This document shows, in pieces, positions 1 to 7,459 of a DNA stretch of 12,821 nucleotides (position 1 is the first letter of the stretch; every line of letters begins with the position of its first letter). Position numbers and translations under genes: made by a program. The notes below the pieces were generated by a model. It worked only from the letters and a program-made list of their open reading frames with translations, did no database searches and was not told the DNA's origin. Source of the stretch: Leptotrichiaceae bacterium (GTDB taxonomy: Bacteria > Fusobacteriota > Fusobacteriia > Fusobacteriales > Leptotrichiaceae). The stretch is taken from contig JAUNKI010000042.1 of the NCBI GenBank assembly GCA_030532815.1, forward strand, positions 1 through 12,821, given 5' to 3'.

Positions 1-455
1 ACTGTTAAAATATACTATCAGTTTAACATTAAAAAAAAATGAGAACTGTTACATAGTAGAATAAGTCTATTATTTTCATATTTCTCCTAAAATATTGAAA
101 TAAAAAGATTTTAACAATAATATTTATATATAAAAACGTTAAATTATAAAATATATTATTGTTTTATTAAGGTGTGTCTGAAAACTGTCAAAACAACGAA
201 TTTTTAACGGAAATTTTAAAAGCTGTAAATAAGGAAATATCAATTTTATTATGACTCTGTTAATTTAAAAAGTAAAAAAAGATTGAAAATATCATAGATT
301 TTGAGTTTTGAGATACACTCTAATTAAAACTTCTGAAAGTATTTAATATACCGAAATTAAAAAATTCAATGAATTTAAAAACATTTCTTTTTAAACTCAA
401 AGAATTTTTCCATATAATTTCCGTCTTATTCTGAGAAAAATTTGTCCACCGTATT
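1..455. other. intergenic region downstream of the purine permease
   Basis: This stretch of very AT-rich DNA holds no convincing gene. It contains an element with inverted ends at 172-318 (separate entry), a short frame with a ribosome-binding-like sequence at 29-79 on the minus strand (see findings), and a weak AT-only inverted repeat at 362-376 (AAATTC/GAATTT). The inverted repeat is followed on the minus strand by TTTTAATTT and could loosely serve as a terminator for the permease. No stronger terminator was seen between the permease stop and the window edge. Confidence 0.6.
172..318. repeat. MITE-like element with 16-bp imperfect inverted ends
   Basis: The left end GTGTGTCTGAAAACTG (172-187) matches the reverse complement of the right end (303-318, GTGTATCTCAAAACTC) at 13 of 16 positions. 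The span is 147 bp and has no coding potential. Size, ends and intergenic position fit a miniature inverted-repeat element or the remnant of an insertion sequence. The interior shows little self-complementarity beyond the ends, unlike the foldback repeats elsewhere in the window, and the ends differ from theirs. No clear target-site duplication is visible. Only one copy is present, so mobility is inferred from structure alone. Confidence 0.45.
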
Positions 456-1835
456 TTACATAAATATAAGTTTTATTAAGAACAATATACCTAATACTAT
501 CATAATCCATGACACATGTCTTTTTTCATCTTTATCTGCAAACAGGTTATATAAAAGATTTATTATTACATAAGACAGTATTCCTAAAGTAAGTCCGTCT
601 CCTATACTGTACGTCAGAGCCATTGTAGTTATAGTTATAAATGCGGGCAGACCTTCAGTTACATCATGGAGATCTATTTCCTTTACAGAGCTTAGCATCA
701 GATATCCCACATATATAAGGGCAGGAGCCGTTGCACAGGCAGGAATTGAAATAAATATCGGTGAAAAAAACATTGCGGCAAGAAACAGTACTCCCGTTGT
801 AATGGCTGTCCAGCCTGTTCTCCCTCCTGCCATTACTCCCATTGAACTTTCCACATAAGTTGTAACAGTTGAAACTCCCAGCAATGCTCCTGCTGTAGTT
901 CCCAATGAGTCTGCAAGAAGAGCTCTCCCCACATTAGGAACTTTTCCGTCTTTATCAAGCATATCGGCTTTTGAACATACTCCTATAAGAGTACCTACAG
1001 TATCAAAAAAATCCACAAATAAAAATGTACACACTATTACGAGAAAGTTTCCTATATTTTTAGAATCGGATAATATTGAAAAATCTACTTTCCCTGCAAT
1101 AGGTGCTATAGATTCAAATTTAAATATCCCTTTCGGAAGATAAATCTGTAAATCCGCTGCAGCCTGAGGATTAATAAGAGCATATCCCCATGCAAGAATT
1201 GAGCTTACAGTTATTCCGTATAATATGGAACCTCTTATTCCTTTTTTATCCAATACGGCTATTATGAACAATCCTATTGCAGCAATCCCCACTGTAGGAG
1301 TCATATGTCCCATACTTATTTTCGTAGCTTCATTTGCCACTATGAGACCGCATCCTGAAAATCCTATAAATGCTATAAAAACTCCTATCCCTCCTGTAAC
1401 GGCATGTTTCATATTTATAGGAATGGAGTTCACTACAGCTTCACGTACTTTAAAAAGCGTAAGAAATATAAATATTATCCCTTCTACGAGAACAGCAGTC
1501 AATGCCGTTTCCCAACTTATTTTTCCTTTTAATACAACCGTAAAGGCAAAAAAAGCGTTAAGTCCCATTCCCGAAGCCAGTGCAAAGGGTAAATCCGCTA
1601 TAAATCCCATTAGAAAACAGCCTATTGCAGCGGCAAGACAGGTTGCCGTAACAAGTGCCCCTGCATTCATTCCCGTTTGAGAAAGAATACCCGGATTAAC
1701 TGCTATAATATAAGCCATTGTAAGAAATGTCGTAAGTCCCGCAAGCATCTCCCTTTTCATATCCACATTTTTTTCTGCCAATAAGGGAAACACCCTGTAT
1801 ATTCCCTTTAAATTCTGCTCTTTCGGATTAATCAT
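456..1835 (-). CDS. NCS2-family purine permease (AzgA/PbuG-like)
   Basis: This is an inner-membrane transporter, probably for hypoxanthine, guanine or adenine by proton symport, as known for the AzgA branch of the NCS2 family. The protein is about 459 residues, the usual length, and hydrophobic throughout. Family signatures are visible: LTTFLTMAYIIAVNP near residues 35-50, GMGLNAFFAF near 90, VDFFDTVGTLIGV near 275 and TTYVESSMGVMAGGRTG near 325. Two Met codons stand side by side (1838 and 1835). The ribosome binding site AGGAGG is only 2 nt before the first but 5 nt before the second, so 1835 is preferred. A promoter lies close upstream with a short leader of about 27 nt, leaving no room for a purine riboswitch. 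The gene is apparently transcribed alone. The exact base transported cannot be read from sequence. Confidence 0.93.
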   Translation of the reverse strand: MINPKEQNLKGIYRVFPLLAEKNVDMKREMLAGLTTFLTMAYIIAVNPGILSQTGMNAGALVTATCLAAAIGCFLMGFIADLPFALASGMGLNAFFAFTVVLKGKISWETALTAVLVEGIIFIFLTLFKVREAVVNSIPINMKHAVTGGIGVFIAFIGFSGCGLIVANEATKISMGHMTPTVGIAAIGLFIIAVLDKKGIRGSILYGITVSSILAWGYALINPQAAADLQIYLPKGIFKFESIAPIAGKVDFSILSDSKNIGNFLVIVCTFLFVDFFDTVGTLIGVCSKADMLDKDGKVPNVGRALLADSLGTTAGALLGVSTVTTYVESSMGVMAGGRTGWTAITTGVLFLAAMFFSPIFISIPACATAPALIYVGYLMLSSVKEIDLHDVTEGLPAFITITTMALTYSIGDGLTLGILSYVIINLLYNLFADKDEKRHVSWIMIVLGILFLIKLIFM

Positions 1836-1868
1836 CATTACCTCCTGATTTTCTGTATTTTATTGTTT

Positions 1869-1897
1869 ATTATAAACCAAACCCCTGTTTTTATCAA
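1869..1897 (-). promoter_or_regulatory. sigma-70-type promoter for the purine permease
   Basis: On the minus strand, a -35 box TTGATA (1892-1897) and a perfect -10 box TATAAT (1869-1874) are separated by 17 bp. The predicted start is near 1862, about 27 nt before the preferred start codon. The spacer holds a run of GGGG, and no operator-like palindrome overlaps it. Confidence 0.8.
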
Positions 1898-2373
1898 CTT
1901 TTCTTTTAATTTCTTATATAAATTTTTTTAAAAATTAAATTCTATAAAATACAATAACAAATTCCGTTTTTTCAAAAAATGAATAAAATTACCTAATATA
2001 AATAATTTATCTTTTTTGAAAACAGAATTAATAAGAAACATTTTGTGATAATTTTATACTTTTTGAAAAAAGTTTGGCAAAACATTTTATTTTTGAAACT
2101 GTCTCATAAATCAAAAATAATTCCGTATTGTATATTTTTAAAAACTAAAAGATATTATTTTACTGATTTTATAAAAGCAGAAAAAATATATAAATTAAAA
2201 TCCGACATTCAAATTACTTCAGACTCAAAAACATTCCGTTCACTGAAAAGTCAAAAAATACGAAAATAATTTTTAGACTCCTTTTTAAAAAAATTGGATT
2301 TAAATCAAAAAAACTCCAATAGAATTGACGCTGATATATACCGGCTTTTTCAAATCTACTAAAGTTCTCTCAA
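1898..2373. other. intergenic region between the TPR-protein gene and the permease promoter
   Basis: About 475 bp of AT-rich DNA without a supported gene. It carries the truncated foldback repeat copy A (2100-2199, separate entry). A 74-codon plus-strand frame spans 2045-2269, but it runs through the repeat, lacks a ribosome binding site and is not conserved in the other repeat copies, so it is not called. A short stem followed by seven T on the minus strand (2307-2328) is a weak terminator candidate for the operon that ends at 2374. Confidence 0.55.
2100..2199 (+). repeat. foldback repeat, copy A (truncated)
   Basis: The left end TGTCTCATAA (2100-2109) and the following roughly 90 bp match copies B (6233-6374) and C (11347-11490), including TATATTTTTAAAAA, AAAAGATATTATTTT and ACTGATTTTATAAAA. 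Relative to the others, about 10 bp are missing near 2122-2130. Similarity stops near 2199, so the right inverted end is lost. It is probably an older, decayed copy. Orientation is the same as in the other two. Confidence 0.7.
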
Positions 2374-3171
2374 TTATTTAACAAATTTTTCCAGTTCTTT
2401 TCGGGCTATTTCTACTATATAAAGCTTATTTCCTTTTTCAGCCACTTCCTTATAAAATTTTTCGGCTTTTTCACTTTTCCCTATTTTCTCATAATAAACC
2501 GCAAGGTCATATTTCAATGAAAATTCAAAACGCTTTGATAAAGGCATCTCAAGAGTTTTTTCGAGAATTTTAATCATTTCGTCATATTTGATTTCGTGAA
2601 ATAACAGTAATTCCATATATTCAATTAAATTTTCTATTTCCTTACGTTTATTTTTATATTTAAGGTCTGTTTCATATGCTTCCCTGTATTCATTATAAAC
2701 TTCCACAGCTTCTGATTTTCTGTTTAAGTTGTATAAAATAAGTATCAGATTATAATAATATACGACTTTATCCGTTTTAGCTATTCCCGTTACTCCCGAT
2801 GTTTCCACATTTATTAAGTAGTCATAGGCTTTTTCCATGTTTCCTTTTGCAAAATAACCTAAACATAAATTTATTTTCATATAATTTCTGTATTTTTTAT
2901 TTTTGACACCGCTGTATTCATTTTCCGTTAAACTGATAAATTTTTCAGGATCCAGTTCTTCATCAATAATATTCATGTATTTTTTATAAAAATATCTGTA
3001 TATTCTTGTCTTTATTTTTAAAAATAATATATCTCCAAGTATAAGTGAACCCGCGATTATAAGATAAGTTCTCAACGGATTGTCAGTCTGAAGGGAAAAT
3101 AACATAATAAATATAATTACAGGTATTAAAAAACAGAAATATATAATTAAAGTTTTTCTGTAAATATTCAT
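2374..3171 (-). CDS. membrane-anchored TPR-like protein of unknown function
   Basis: I do not recognise the family. The 265-residue protein begins with two hydrophobic segments (about residues 7-27 and 33-52) separated by a short polar loop, then a basic stretch (KIKTRIYRYFYKK). After that comes a soluble region that looks like tetratricopeptide helices: about 95-125, 137-167 and most clearly 220-248 (YDLAVYYEKIGKSEKAEKFY). Such repeats usually mediate protein contacts, so it may be a membrane-bound scaffold or adaptor; this is inference. The ATG is 14 bp after the MgtC-like gene stop and has an AAGGAAGG ribosome binding site, so it is the third gene of the CNNM/CorC-MgtC operon. Lys/Glu/Tyr/Ile-rich composition is like its neighbours, with no sign of transfer. 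Confidence 0.8.
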   Translation of the reverse strand: MNIYRKTLIIYFCFLIPVIIFIMLFSLQTDNPLRTYLIIAGSLILGDILFLKIKTRIYRYFYKKYMNIIDEELDPEKFISLTENEYSGVKNKKYRNYMKINLCLGYFAKGNMEKAYDYLINVETSGVTGIAKTDKVVYYYNLILILYNLNRKSEAVEVYNEYREAYETDLKYKNKRKEIENLIEYMELLLFHEIKYDEMIKILEKTLEMPLSKRFEFSLKYDLAVYYEKIGKSEKAEKFYKEVAEKGNKLYIVEIARKELEKFVK

Positions 3172-3185
3172 CTTTTCCTTCCTTT

Positions 3186-3680
3186 TTATCCGTTAGTTTT
3201 TTCAATAACCTCGTCAATAACTTCATCAATATCTGAAAATATTCCGTGTTTTTTCAACATATACATAGCAAGCAGCATAAATATCGTAGTAGGTATTATA
3301 ATATCAAAATATCCGAATCCCGCTCCCATTCCAAGACCAGCAGTAATCCATATAGTTGCTGCCGTGGTTATTCCGGATATCGTATTTTTTGAATGAAGTA
3401 TTACTCCTCCTCCTAAAAATCCTATTCCCGAAACTATCTGTGCAGGTATTCTGGCAGTGTCAACTTTAAGGACTCCCACCATTTCAGGATTTTTCATAGC
3501 CAAATTCAGTACATTTTCATCTATCTTATTTTGTATCATTACAATCAATGCCGCTCCCAGACACACTACAAGATGAGTAGTTATTCCGGCAGGCTTTCCG
3601 CTTTTTTTTCTTTCACTTCCTATAAGTGCTCCTATAACTCCTGCTGCTAAAATTCTTATAATTATATCTTCTAATTTCAT
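3186..3680 (-). CDS. MgtC/SapB-family membrane protein
   Basis: The 164-residue protein is an integral membrane protein of about four to five segments. It shows the family's conserved N-terminal blocks: GSERKKSGKPAGITTHLVV (about 21-39) and RIPAQIVSGIGFLGGGVI (about 77-94), followed by TTAATIWITAGLGMGAGFG. Full MgtC proteins carry an extra C-terminal ACT-like domain, which is absent here; the chain ends in a short acidic tail, as in the shorter SapB/YhiD forms. MgtC of Salmonella supports growth in low magnesium and restrains the F1Fo ATPase; what the short forms do is less clear. Its ATG overlaps the stop of the upstream CNNM/CorC gene as ATGA (3677-3680), implying translational coupling and a shared role. 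Confidence 0.9.
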   Translation of the reverse strand: MKLEDIIIRILAAGVIGALIGSERKKSGKPAGITTHLVVCLGAALIVMIQNKIDENVLNLAMKNPEMVGVLKVDTARIPAQIVSGIGFLGGGVILHSKNTISGITTAATIWITAGLGMGAGFGYFDIIIPTTIFMLLAMYMLKKHGIFSDIDEVIDEVIEKTNG

Positions 3681-4999
3681 TTTCTATCTTTATTGAATGT
3701 TACCAATACCCTTTCTATTTTTTTATCTTTGACTTTCTGAGGCTTAAATACAATTCCGTCAATTGTTACAGGTTCTATTTTTTCATCATCTTCAGGAATA
3801 TACCCTATATTCTCTATAAGCAGTCCGCTTAATGTATCATAATGCCTTGATTCCAGTTCTATATGAAAATAATCGTTTATATCATTCAGAGACAGTTCTC
3901 CGCTTATGAGATATTTATCAGGGGACAGACGCCTTATGGAAGAATCCTCATCATCAAATTCATCGGATATGTTACCCATTACTTCTTCTATAAGGTCTTC
4001 CAAAGTCACTATTCCTGAAAATCCTCCATATTCGTCAATAAGTATGGCAATATGCTTTTTTTCAATCTGAAGTTCATTAAACAGTTCATTCACATTTTTC
4101 GTTTCGGGAACAAAGTAAGCCTCCTGAATAATATCTTCAAGTTTGATATTATCAAAACCCTTTTTATAGGCTTCCATCATCAGATCTTTTACAAACAGTA
4201 TTCCTACTATATTATCCGCTTCATTTTCATATACGGGAATTCTTGAATATTTTCCGAACTCCTTCTTTTCAAACAGTTCTTTTATTGACATATCCTTATC
4301 GGCAAGAAAAACCTTCGTCCGGGGTATCATTATTTCCCTTGCTATTTTTTCATCGAATTCTATAATATTGTCTATCATTTCCTTTTCCACATCATTTATA
4401 ATTCCGTGTTCTCTTCCTACCTGAACCAGTGATCTGATTTCTTCTTTGGACACCTGTTCTTCCAGATTGTCCTCTTTCATTTTCAGAACAGTTAAAACAG
4501 AATTTGTTGATAGTGTCAAAATTTTTACAAAAGGAGAAAATATTCTGGAAATCAGAACTATTGTTCCTATTGATGAAAGTGCCAGCTTTTCGGAAGATCT
4601 GAGTGCTATTCTTTTAGGTATGAGCTCTCCGAAAACGAGAGTAATGTAGGATAATACAAATGTTATCAGTATCATGGAAATCTGATTTCCGTAAGGAATT
4701 CCCATTTTTTTCAAATATACTGAAAAATACTGTGCCAGTCCCGTTGCTGCTGATGCCGATGCAAAAAAACCTGCAAGTGTTATTCCTACCTGTATTGTTG
4801 ATAAAAATTTACTCGGCTCCTTTAAAAGGTTTTCCAATAGGACAGCTTTTCTGTTCCCTTCCTCCACTAACATTTTCAGTCTGTTTTTGTTAATTGAAAC
4901 TATTGCCATTTCAGCACCGGAAAAAAATGCATTTATTCCTGTTAAAATTGCAATTATTAGAAACTGTAAAAATATATTGCTTCCGGTCGTTGTATCCAC
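3677..4999 (-). CDS. CNNM/CorC (hemolysin-like) CBS-domain transporter
   Basis: This 440-residue membrane protein belongs to the UPF0053/TlyC-HlyC-CorC family, whose better-studied members (CNNM, CorC, MpfA) export magnesium or support its efflux. Domain order is complete: a DUF21 transmembrane domain (about 8-195, with NAFFSGAEMAIVSINKNRL near 24-42 and ELIPKRIAL near 125-135), a CBS pair (about 215-335, with IAREIMIPRT and DEYGGFSGIVTLEDLIEE), and a C-terminal CorC_HlyC domain (about 355-435, with LISGELSLNDIN and HYDTLSGLLIENIG). The start is GTG (4997-4999), preceded by AGGAGG at a longish 11-nt spacing; no better start is in frame. It is the first gene of an operon with the MgtC-like and TPR-like proteins. 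The old hemolysin name is misleading; an ion-transport role is more likely. Confidence 0.92.
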   Translation of the reverse strand: MDTTTGSNIFLQFLIIAILTGINAFFSGAEMAIVSINKNRLKMLVEEGNRKAVLLENLLKEPSKFLSTIQVGITLAGFFASASAATGLAQYFSVYLKKMGIPYGNQISMILITFVLSYITLVFGELIPKRIALRSSEKLALSSIGTIVLISRIFSPFVKILTLSTNSVLTVLKMKEDNLEEQVSKEEIRSLVQVGREHGIINDVEKEMIDNIIEFDEKIAREIMIPRTKVFLADKDMSIKELFEKKEFGKYSRIPVYENEADNIVGILFVKDLMMEAYKKGFDNIKLEDIIQEAYFVPETKNVNELFNELQIEKKHIAILIDEYGGFSGIVTLEDLIEEVMGNISDEFDDEDSSIRRLSPDKYLISGELSLNDINDYFHIELESRHYDTLSGLLIENIGYIPEDDEKIEPVTIDGIVFKPQKVKDKKIERVLVTFNKDRK

Positions 5000-5014
5000 G
5001 ATAAATTTTTCCTC

Positions 5015-5077
5015 CTATTTATTTGAAAAATATTTTAAATCAGTGATTTCTGAAATATTTTCCCTATTTTCCTTCAT
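5015..5077 (-). CDS. possible 20-codon leader ORF before the CNNM/CorC gene
   Basis: An ATG at 5075-5077 opens a 20-codon frame, starting MKENRENISEI and ending YFSNK, that stops with TAG at 5015-5017. The TAG overlaps the AGGAGG ribosome binding site of the downstream gene. With the -10 box at 5084-5089, transcription should start at or within a few bases of this ATG, so the ORF would be leaderless or nearly so. The peptide is rich in Glu, Asp and Asn. A leader peptide acting on translation of the ion-transport gene is conceivable, but such a short frame can arise by chance. Confidence 0.3.
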   Translation of the reverse strand: MKENRENISEITDLKYFSNK

Positions 5078-5083
5078 ACTTAA

Positions 5084-5111
5084 ATTATACTATATTTATT
5101 TCAAATATCAA
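5084..5111 (-). promoter_or_regulatory. promoter of the CNNM/CorC-MgtC-TPR operon
   Basis: On the minus strand, a -35 box TTGATA (5106-5111) and a perfect -10 box TATAAT (5084-5089) are separated by 16 bp. The predicted start near 5077 gives a 5' leader of about 78 nt before the GTG start codon. It lies in the 143-bp gap after the sugar-kinase gene. No strong terminator is visible in that gap, so some readthrough from the kinase gene is possible. Confidence 0.78.
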
Positions 5112-5142
5112 TAGCAGTTTTCTTAGAATTTTCTTTTATTTC

Positions 5143-6093
5143 TTAATTCATTCCTAAAAATGCCGCCCCTATTATACCCGCATCATTTCCCAGCTGTGCA
5201 GGTAATATTTTGAGTCCTTCAATAGTAGAAGCTAAAGCATATTTTTTAAGTTTTTCATTTACTCTGTCAAACAGGATTTCTCCGGCAAGGGAAACTCCTC
5301 CTCCTATTACTATTATTTCAGGGTCGAGAACATTCAGTAAATTTCCGATACCTAAAGCGATGTATTCAGCTTCATAGTCTACAAGGTTTAAGGAAAATTC
5401 ATCACCTTCTTTTGCTGCATCAAATATATCCTTCGCTTCAAGAGTTCTCCCCATTAGAGTAATTTTTTCATGAAGCCTGTTATTCTTATGAACAGTCAGC
5501 CTGCTTTCCGCTTCCCTTATAAGTCCCGTAGCCGAAGCATAAGCTTCCCAGCAGCCGTTCTGACCGCAACCGCAAAGTTTTCCGTCTTTTTCCACTTTTG
5601 TATGTCCAACTTCTCCTCCTGCACCGTTTTTTCCGCTTACAAGTTTTGAATCGGCAATAATTCCTCCTCCGATTCCCGTACCTATGGCAAGCCCGAGAAC
5701 ATTTTTATAACCTTGTGCGGCACCTTTCCACATTTCTCCCAAAGTTATAACATTTACATCATTATCCACTTTCACTTTTTTATTCAGATGTTTTTCAAAT
5801 TCTGCCGCCAAATCAACTTCTTTAGGCCATGGAAAATTTGCCCAGAATTTTACTATTCTTTCTTTTACCACAGGACCCGGAACTCCCAGCCCCACTCCTT
5901 TTACATCATCAAAGTTGATATTACTTCCTTTAACCTGTTCAATTAATATTTTGGATAGTCTTTCAACGGTTTTTTCAAATCCTTCCATAGACTCGGTTTT
6001 TACTATTGTTGTAAAAATTATATTTCCGCCTTCATCAACAAGACCTATTTTTGTATTTGTCCCCCCCAAATCCATACCTACATAGTAATTCAT
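5143..6093 (-). CDS. ROK-family sugar kinase, probable glucokinase
   Basis: This cytoplasmic kinase would phosphorylate glucose or a related hexose with ATP. The 316-residue length and motifs are typical of the ROK glucokinase group: the phosphate-binding MDLGGTNTKIGLV (7-19), the NDV motif with likely catalytic Asp112, the GTGIGGGI loop (138-145), EVGH with zinc ligand His164, the CGCGQNGCWEAYAS motif (zinc ligands Cys174, Cys176, Cys181), and LDPEIIVIGGG near 256-266. There is no N-terminal helix-turn-helix, so it is a kinase rather than a ROK repressor. The ATG has AAGGAGG 9 nt upstream, and a promoter lies at 6150-6178. Oddly, codons 9-12 contain a run of seven G (6061-6067 on the plus strand as C) inside the phosphate-binding loop. 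Glucose is the likeliest substrate, but N-acetylmannosamine or fructose kinases of the same family are possible. Confidence 0.9.
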   Translation of the reverse strand: MNYYVGMDLGGTNTKIGLVDEGGNIIFTTIVKTESMEGFEKTVERLSKILIEQVKGSNINFDDVKGVGLGVPGPVVKERIVKFWANFPWPKEVDLAAEFEKHLNKKVKVDNDVNVITLGEMWKGAAQGYKNVLGLAIGTGIGGGIIADSKLVSGKNGAGGEVGHTKVEKDGKLCGCGQNGCWEAYASATGLIREAESRLTVHKNNRLHEKITLMGRTLEAKDIFDAAKEGDEFSLNLVDYEAEYIALGIGNLLNVLDPEIIVIGGGVSLAGEILFDRVNEKLKKYALASTIEGLKILPAQLGNDAGIIGAAFLGMN

Positions 6094-6149
6094 AAGAAAT
6101 GACCTCCTTAAAATTTTCTATCTATTATTATTTTTATTTCTTATTATTT

Positions 6150-6178
6150 AGTTTACCTTATTTATAGAAAATTTTCAA
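6150..6178 (-). promoter_or_regulatory. putative promoter of the ROK kinase gene
   Basis: On the minus strand, TTGAAA (6173-6178) and TAAACT (6150-6155) are spaced by 17 bp. The predicted leader is about 50 nt and ends in a strong AAGGAGG site. The -35 box lies within the palindrome GAAAATTTTC. The match is fair, weaker than the other promoters called here. No LacI-type operator like those before the transporter operon is seen nearby. Confidence 0.5.
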
Positions 6179-6232
6179 TCACTATAAACTTTTTTTTAAC
6201 TGACGGAAATATAATTTTATATTTGAAGGAGA

Positions 6233-6374
6233 TGTCTCATAAATTAAAAACAATTCTTTAATTATAAGTATTATATATTTTTAAAATTTAAAAGATATTA
6301 TCTTTACTGATTTTATAAAAATTGAAAAATATATAAAAATTATGATTAAATGTATTTTTATACCTTATGAAACA
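6233..6374 (+). repeat. foldback repeat, copy B (142 bp)
   Basis: The element begins TGTCTCATAA and ends TTATGAAACA, inverted ends that match at 9 of 10 positions. Reading inward without any gap, the two 60-bp arms match at about 44 of 60 positions, including a perfect ATATATTTTT block. The whole element is therefore an imperfect palindrome that could fold into one long RNA or DNA hairpin. It fills most of the 335-bp gap between the LacI-type gene stop (6429) and the kinase promoter, where nothing else was found, and may act as a terminator. The word GGAGA occurs just left (6228-6232) and shortly right (6380-6384), a possible but unproven target duplication. Confidence 0.75.
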
Positions 6375-6428
6375 GCCTCGGAGAAATTCCGTCATAATTT
6401 TCGGTATTTTTCGTATTTCCTCTTATTT

Positions 6429-7427
6429 TTACTGTAAATTTTTTTCATCAATCAAATCATATTTCAAATAAATCTTTTTTTCAAATTTTCTTCTTTCCAT
6501 TTTTTTCAGAAGAACTTCGGCACTTTTTCTGCCCATTTCTTCAAAAGGCTGTCTTATGTGTATTATTTTACCTGAAGCCATATCAAGAAGCTGTGTCCCG
6601 TCAAAACTTGCAACGAGTATTTTCCTGTCCATTTTTTTTATTATTTTTTCTGCAAATACTGCATAAAAATCACTGTTCAGAATAACTGCATCGGTTTTTT
6701 TGTTATTTTCAAGTTCCTCTCTGAACCGTTTTAAAAAAATATCCGTTTTCCCGAATTCTATTTCCTTATAAAATTTTTTTATGTTTTTCACCTTTTTTTC
6801 TTTCAAATATCCGGTATAACCTTCCAAACGCTTTTTAGATGTCCCTGTGGGAATTTTCCATGTATAATATACGGGATTTTTCACTTTTTTTATTTCGCAC
6901 AGATATTCCGTTAATCTGTACATTGCTTCCGACTGATTTATACCTACTGTTTCCAGAAATTCATCATCAAAATACTCGGAACATGTCATCACATTATATT
7001 TTTCATTTAATTCAATGTAACTTTGTCTGTTAATTGATGAAGTTATAAATATTATACCGTCAATTTTCTTAGTTTCCAGAAAAAATATATATTCCTTTAT
7101 ATCATCTGAAGCATTCTTTTCTTTAGCCGAGCTGCCGGAAGAAATATGTATCATTCCGCTGTATCCCTTCTGTTTCAGATAATCCAGTATTCCTTTTATA
7201 ATCTGACTGTAAATTATATTCGTAATATCTGGAACACATATTAAAATTACCCTGCTTCTATTTTCCCTCAATATTTTGGCATTTATATTAGGAAAATAAT
7301 TCATTTTTTTTATTATGTCCTTTACTTTTTTTTCAGTTTCAGGGGATACTTTTTCGCTTTTATTCAGAACCCTTGATACTGTCGCCACTGAAACTCCCGC
7401 TTTACATGCAACTTCTTTTATATTCAT
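6429..7427 (-). CDS. LacI-family transcriptional regulator
   Basis: This 332-residue DNA-binding regulator is the last gene of the transporter/phosphodiesterase operon and probably represses it. The N-terminus has the family helix-turn-helix (IKEVACKAGVSVATVSRVLN, about 3-22, with specificity residues Val-Ala-Thr). The hinge follows (YFPNINAKILRENRS, about 44-58), with Leu53 at the position of the minor-groove-inserting leucine of LacI. A periplasmic-binding-protein-like sensor domain occupies about 59-320. The ligand cannot be read from sequence; a transported substrate or a product of the phosphodiesterase is a reasonable guess. The ATG has AGGGTG close upstream, and the gene is 32 bp after the phosphodiesterase stop. 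The paired palindromes before the first gene of the operon are its likely targets, giving autoregulation. Confidence 0.9.
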   Translation of the reverse strand: MNIKEVACKAGVSVATVSRVLNKSEKVSPETEKKVKDIIKKMNYFPNINAKILRENRSRVILICVPDITNIIYSQIIKGILDYLKQKGYSGMIHISSGSSAKEKNASDDIKEYIFFLETKKIDGIIFITSSINRQSYIELNEKYNVMTCSEYFDDEFLETVGINQSEAMYRLTEYLCEIKKVKNPVYYTWKIPTGTSKKRLEGYTGYLKEKKVKNIKKFYKEIEFGKTDIFLKRFREELENNKKTDAVILNSDFYAVFAEKIIKKMDRKILVASFDGTQLLDMASGKIIHIRQPFEEMGRKSAEVLLKKMERRKFEKKIYLKYDLIDEKNLQ

Positions 7428-7459
7428 AATTCACCCTGTTTTAATTAATTTCATTTTGA

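Noticed and set aside
1225..1680. 151-codon plus-strand frame opposite the purine permease
   Set aside because: It lies entirely antisense within a well-supported permease gene and shows no recognisable domain; it reflects the codon pattern of the true gene.
1839..1868. Purine riboswitch before the permease
   Set aside because: The good promoter at 1869-1897 leaves a leader of only about 27 nt, too short for the aptamer, and no conserved purine-riboswitch core was seen further upstream.
2045..2269. 74-codon plus-strand open frame
   Set aside because: It runs through foldback repeat copy A, has no ribosome binding site, and the matching frame is broken by stops in copies B and C. It is most likely a by-product of AT-rich repeat DNA.
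2307..2328. Short stem plus T7 after the TPR-protein gene as a terminator
   Set aside because: The stem has only four pairs plus one wobble and is AT-rich; the T run alone is common in this DNA. It may work weakly but is not supported enough to annotate.
3677..4999. True hemolysin or virulence toxin
   Set aside because: The hemolysin label for this family is historical. The DUF21, CBS and CorC_HlyC layout fits ion-transport proteins, and nothing toxin-like is present.
5143..6093. ROK protein as a transcriptional repressor (XylR/NagC type)
   Set aside because: The frame begins directly with the kinase phosphate-binding motif and has no N-terminal helix-turn-helix, and length fits the kinases.
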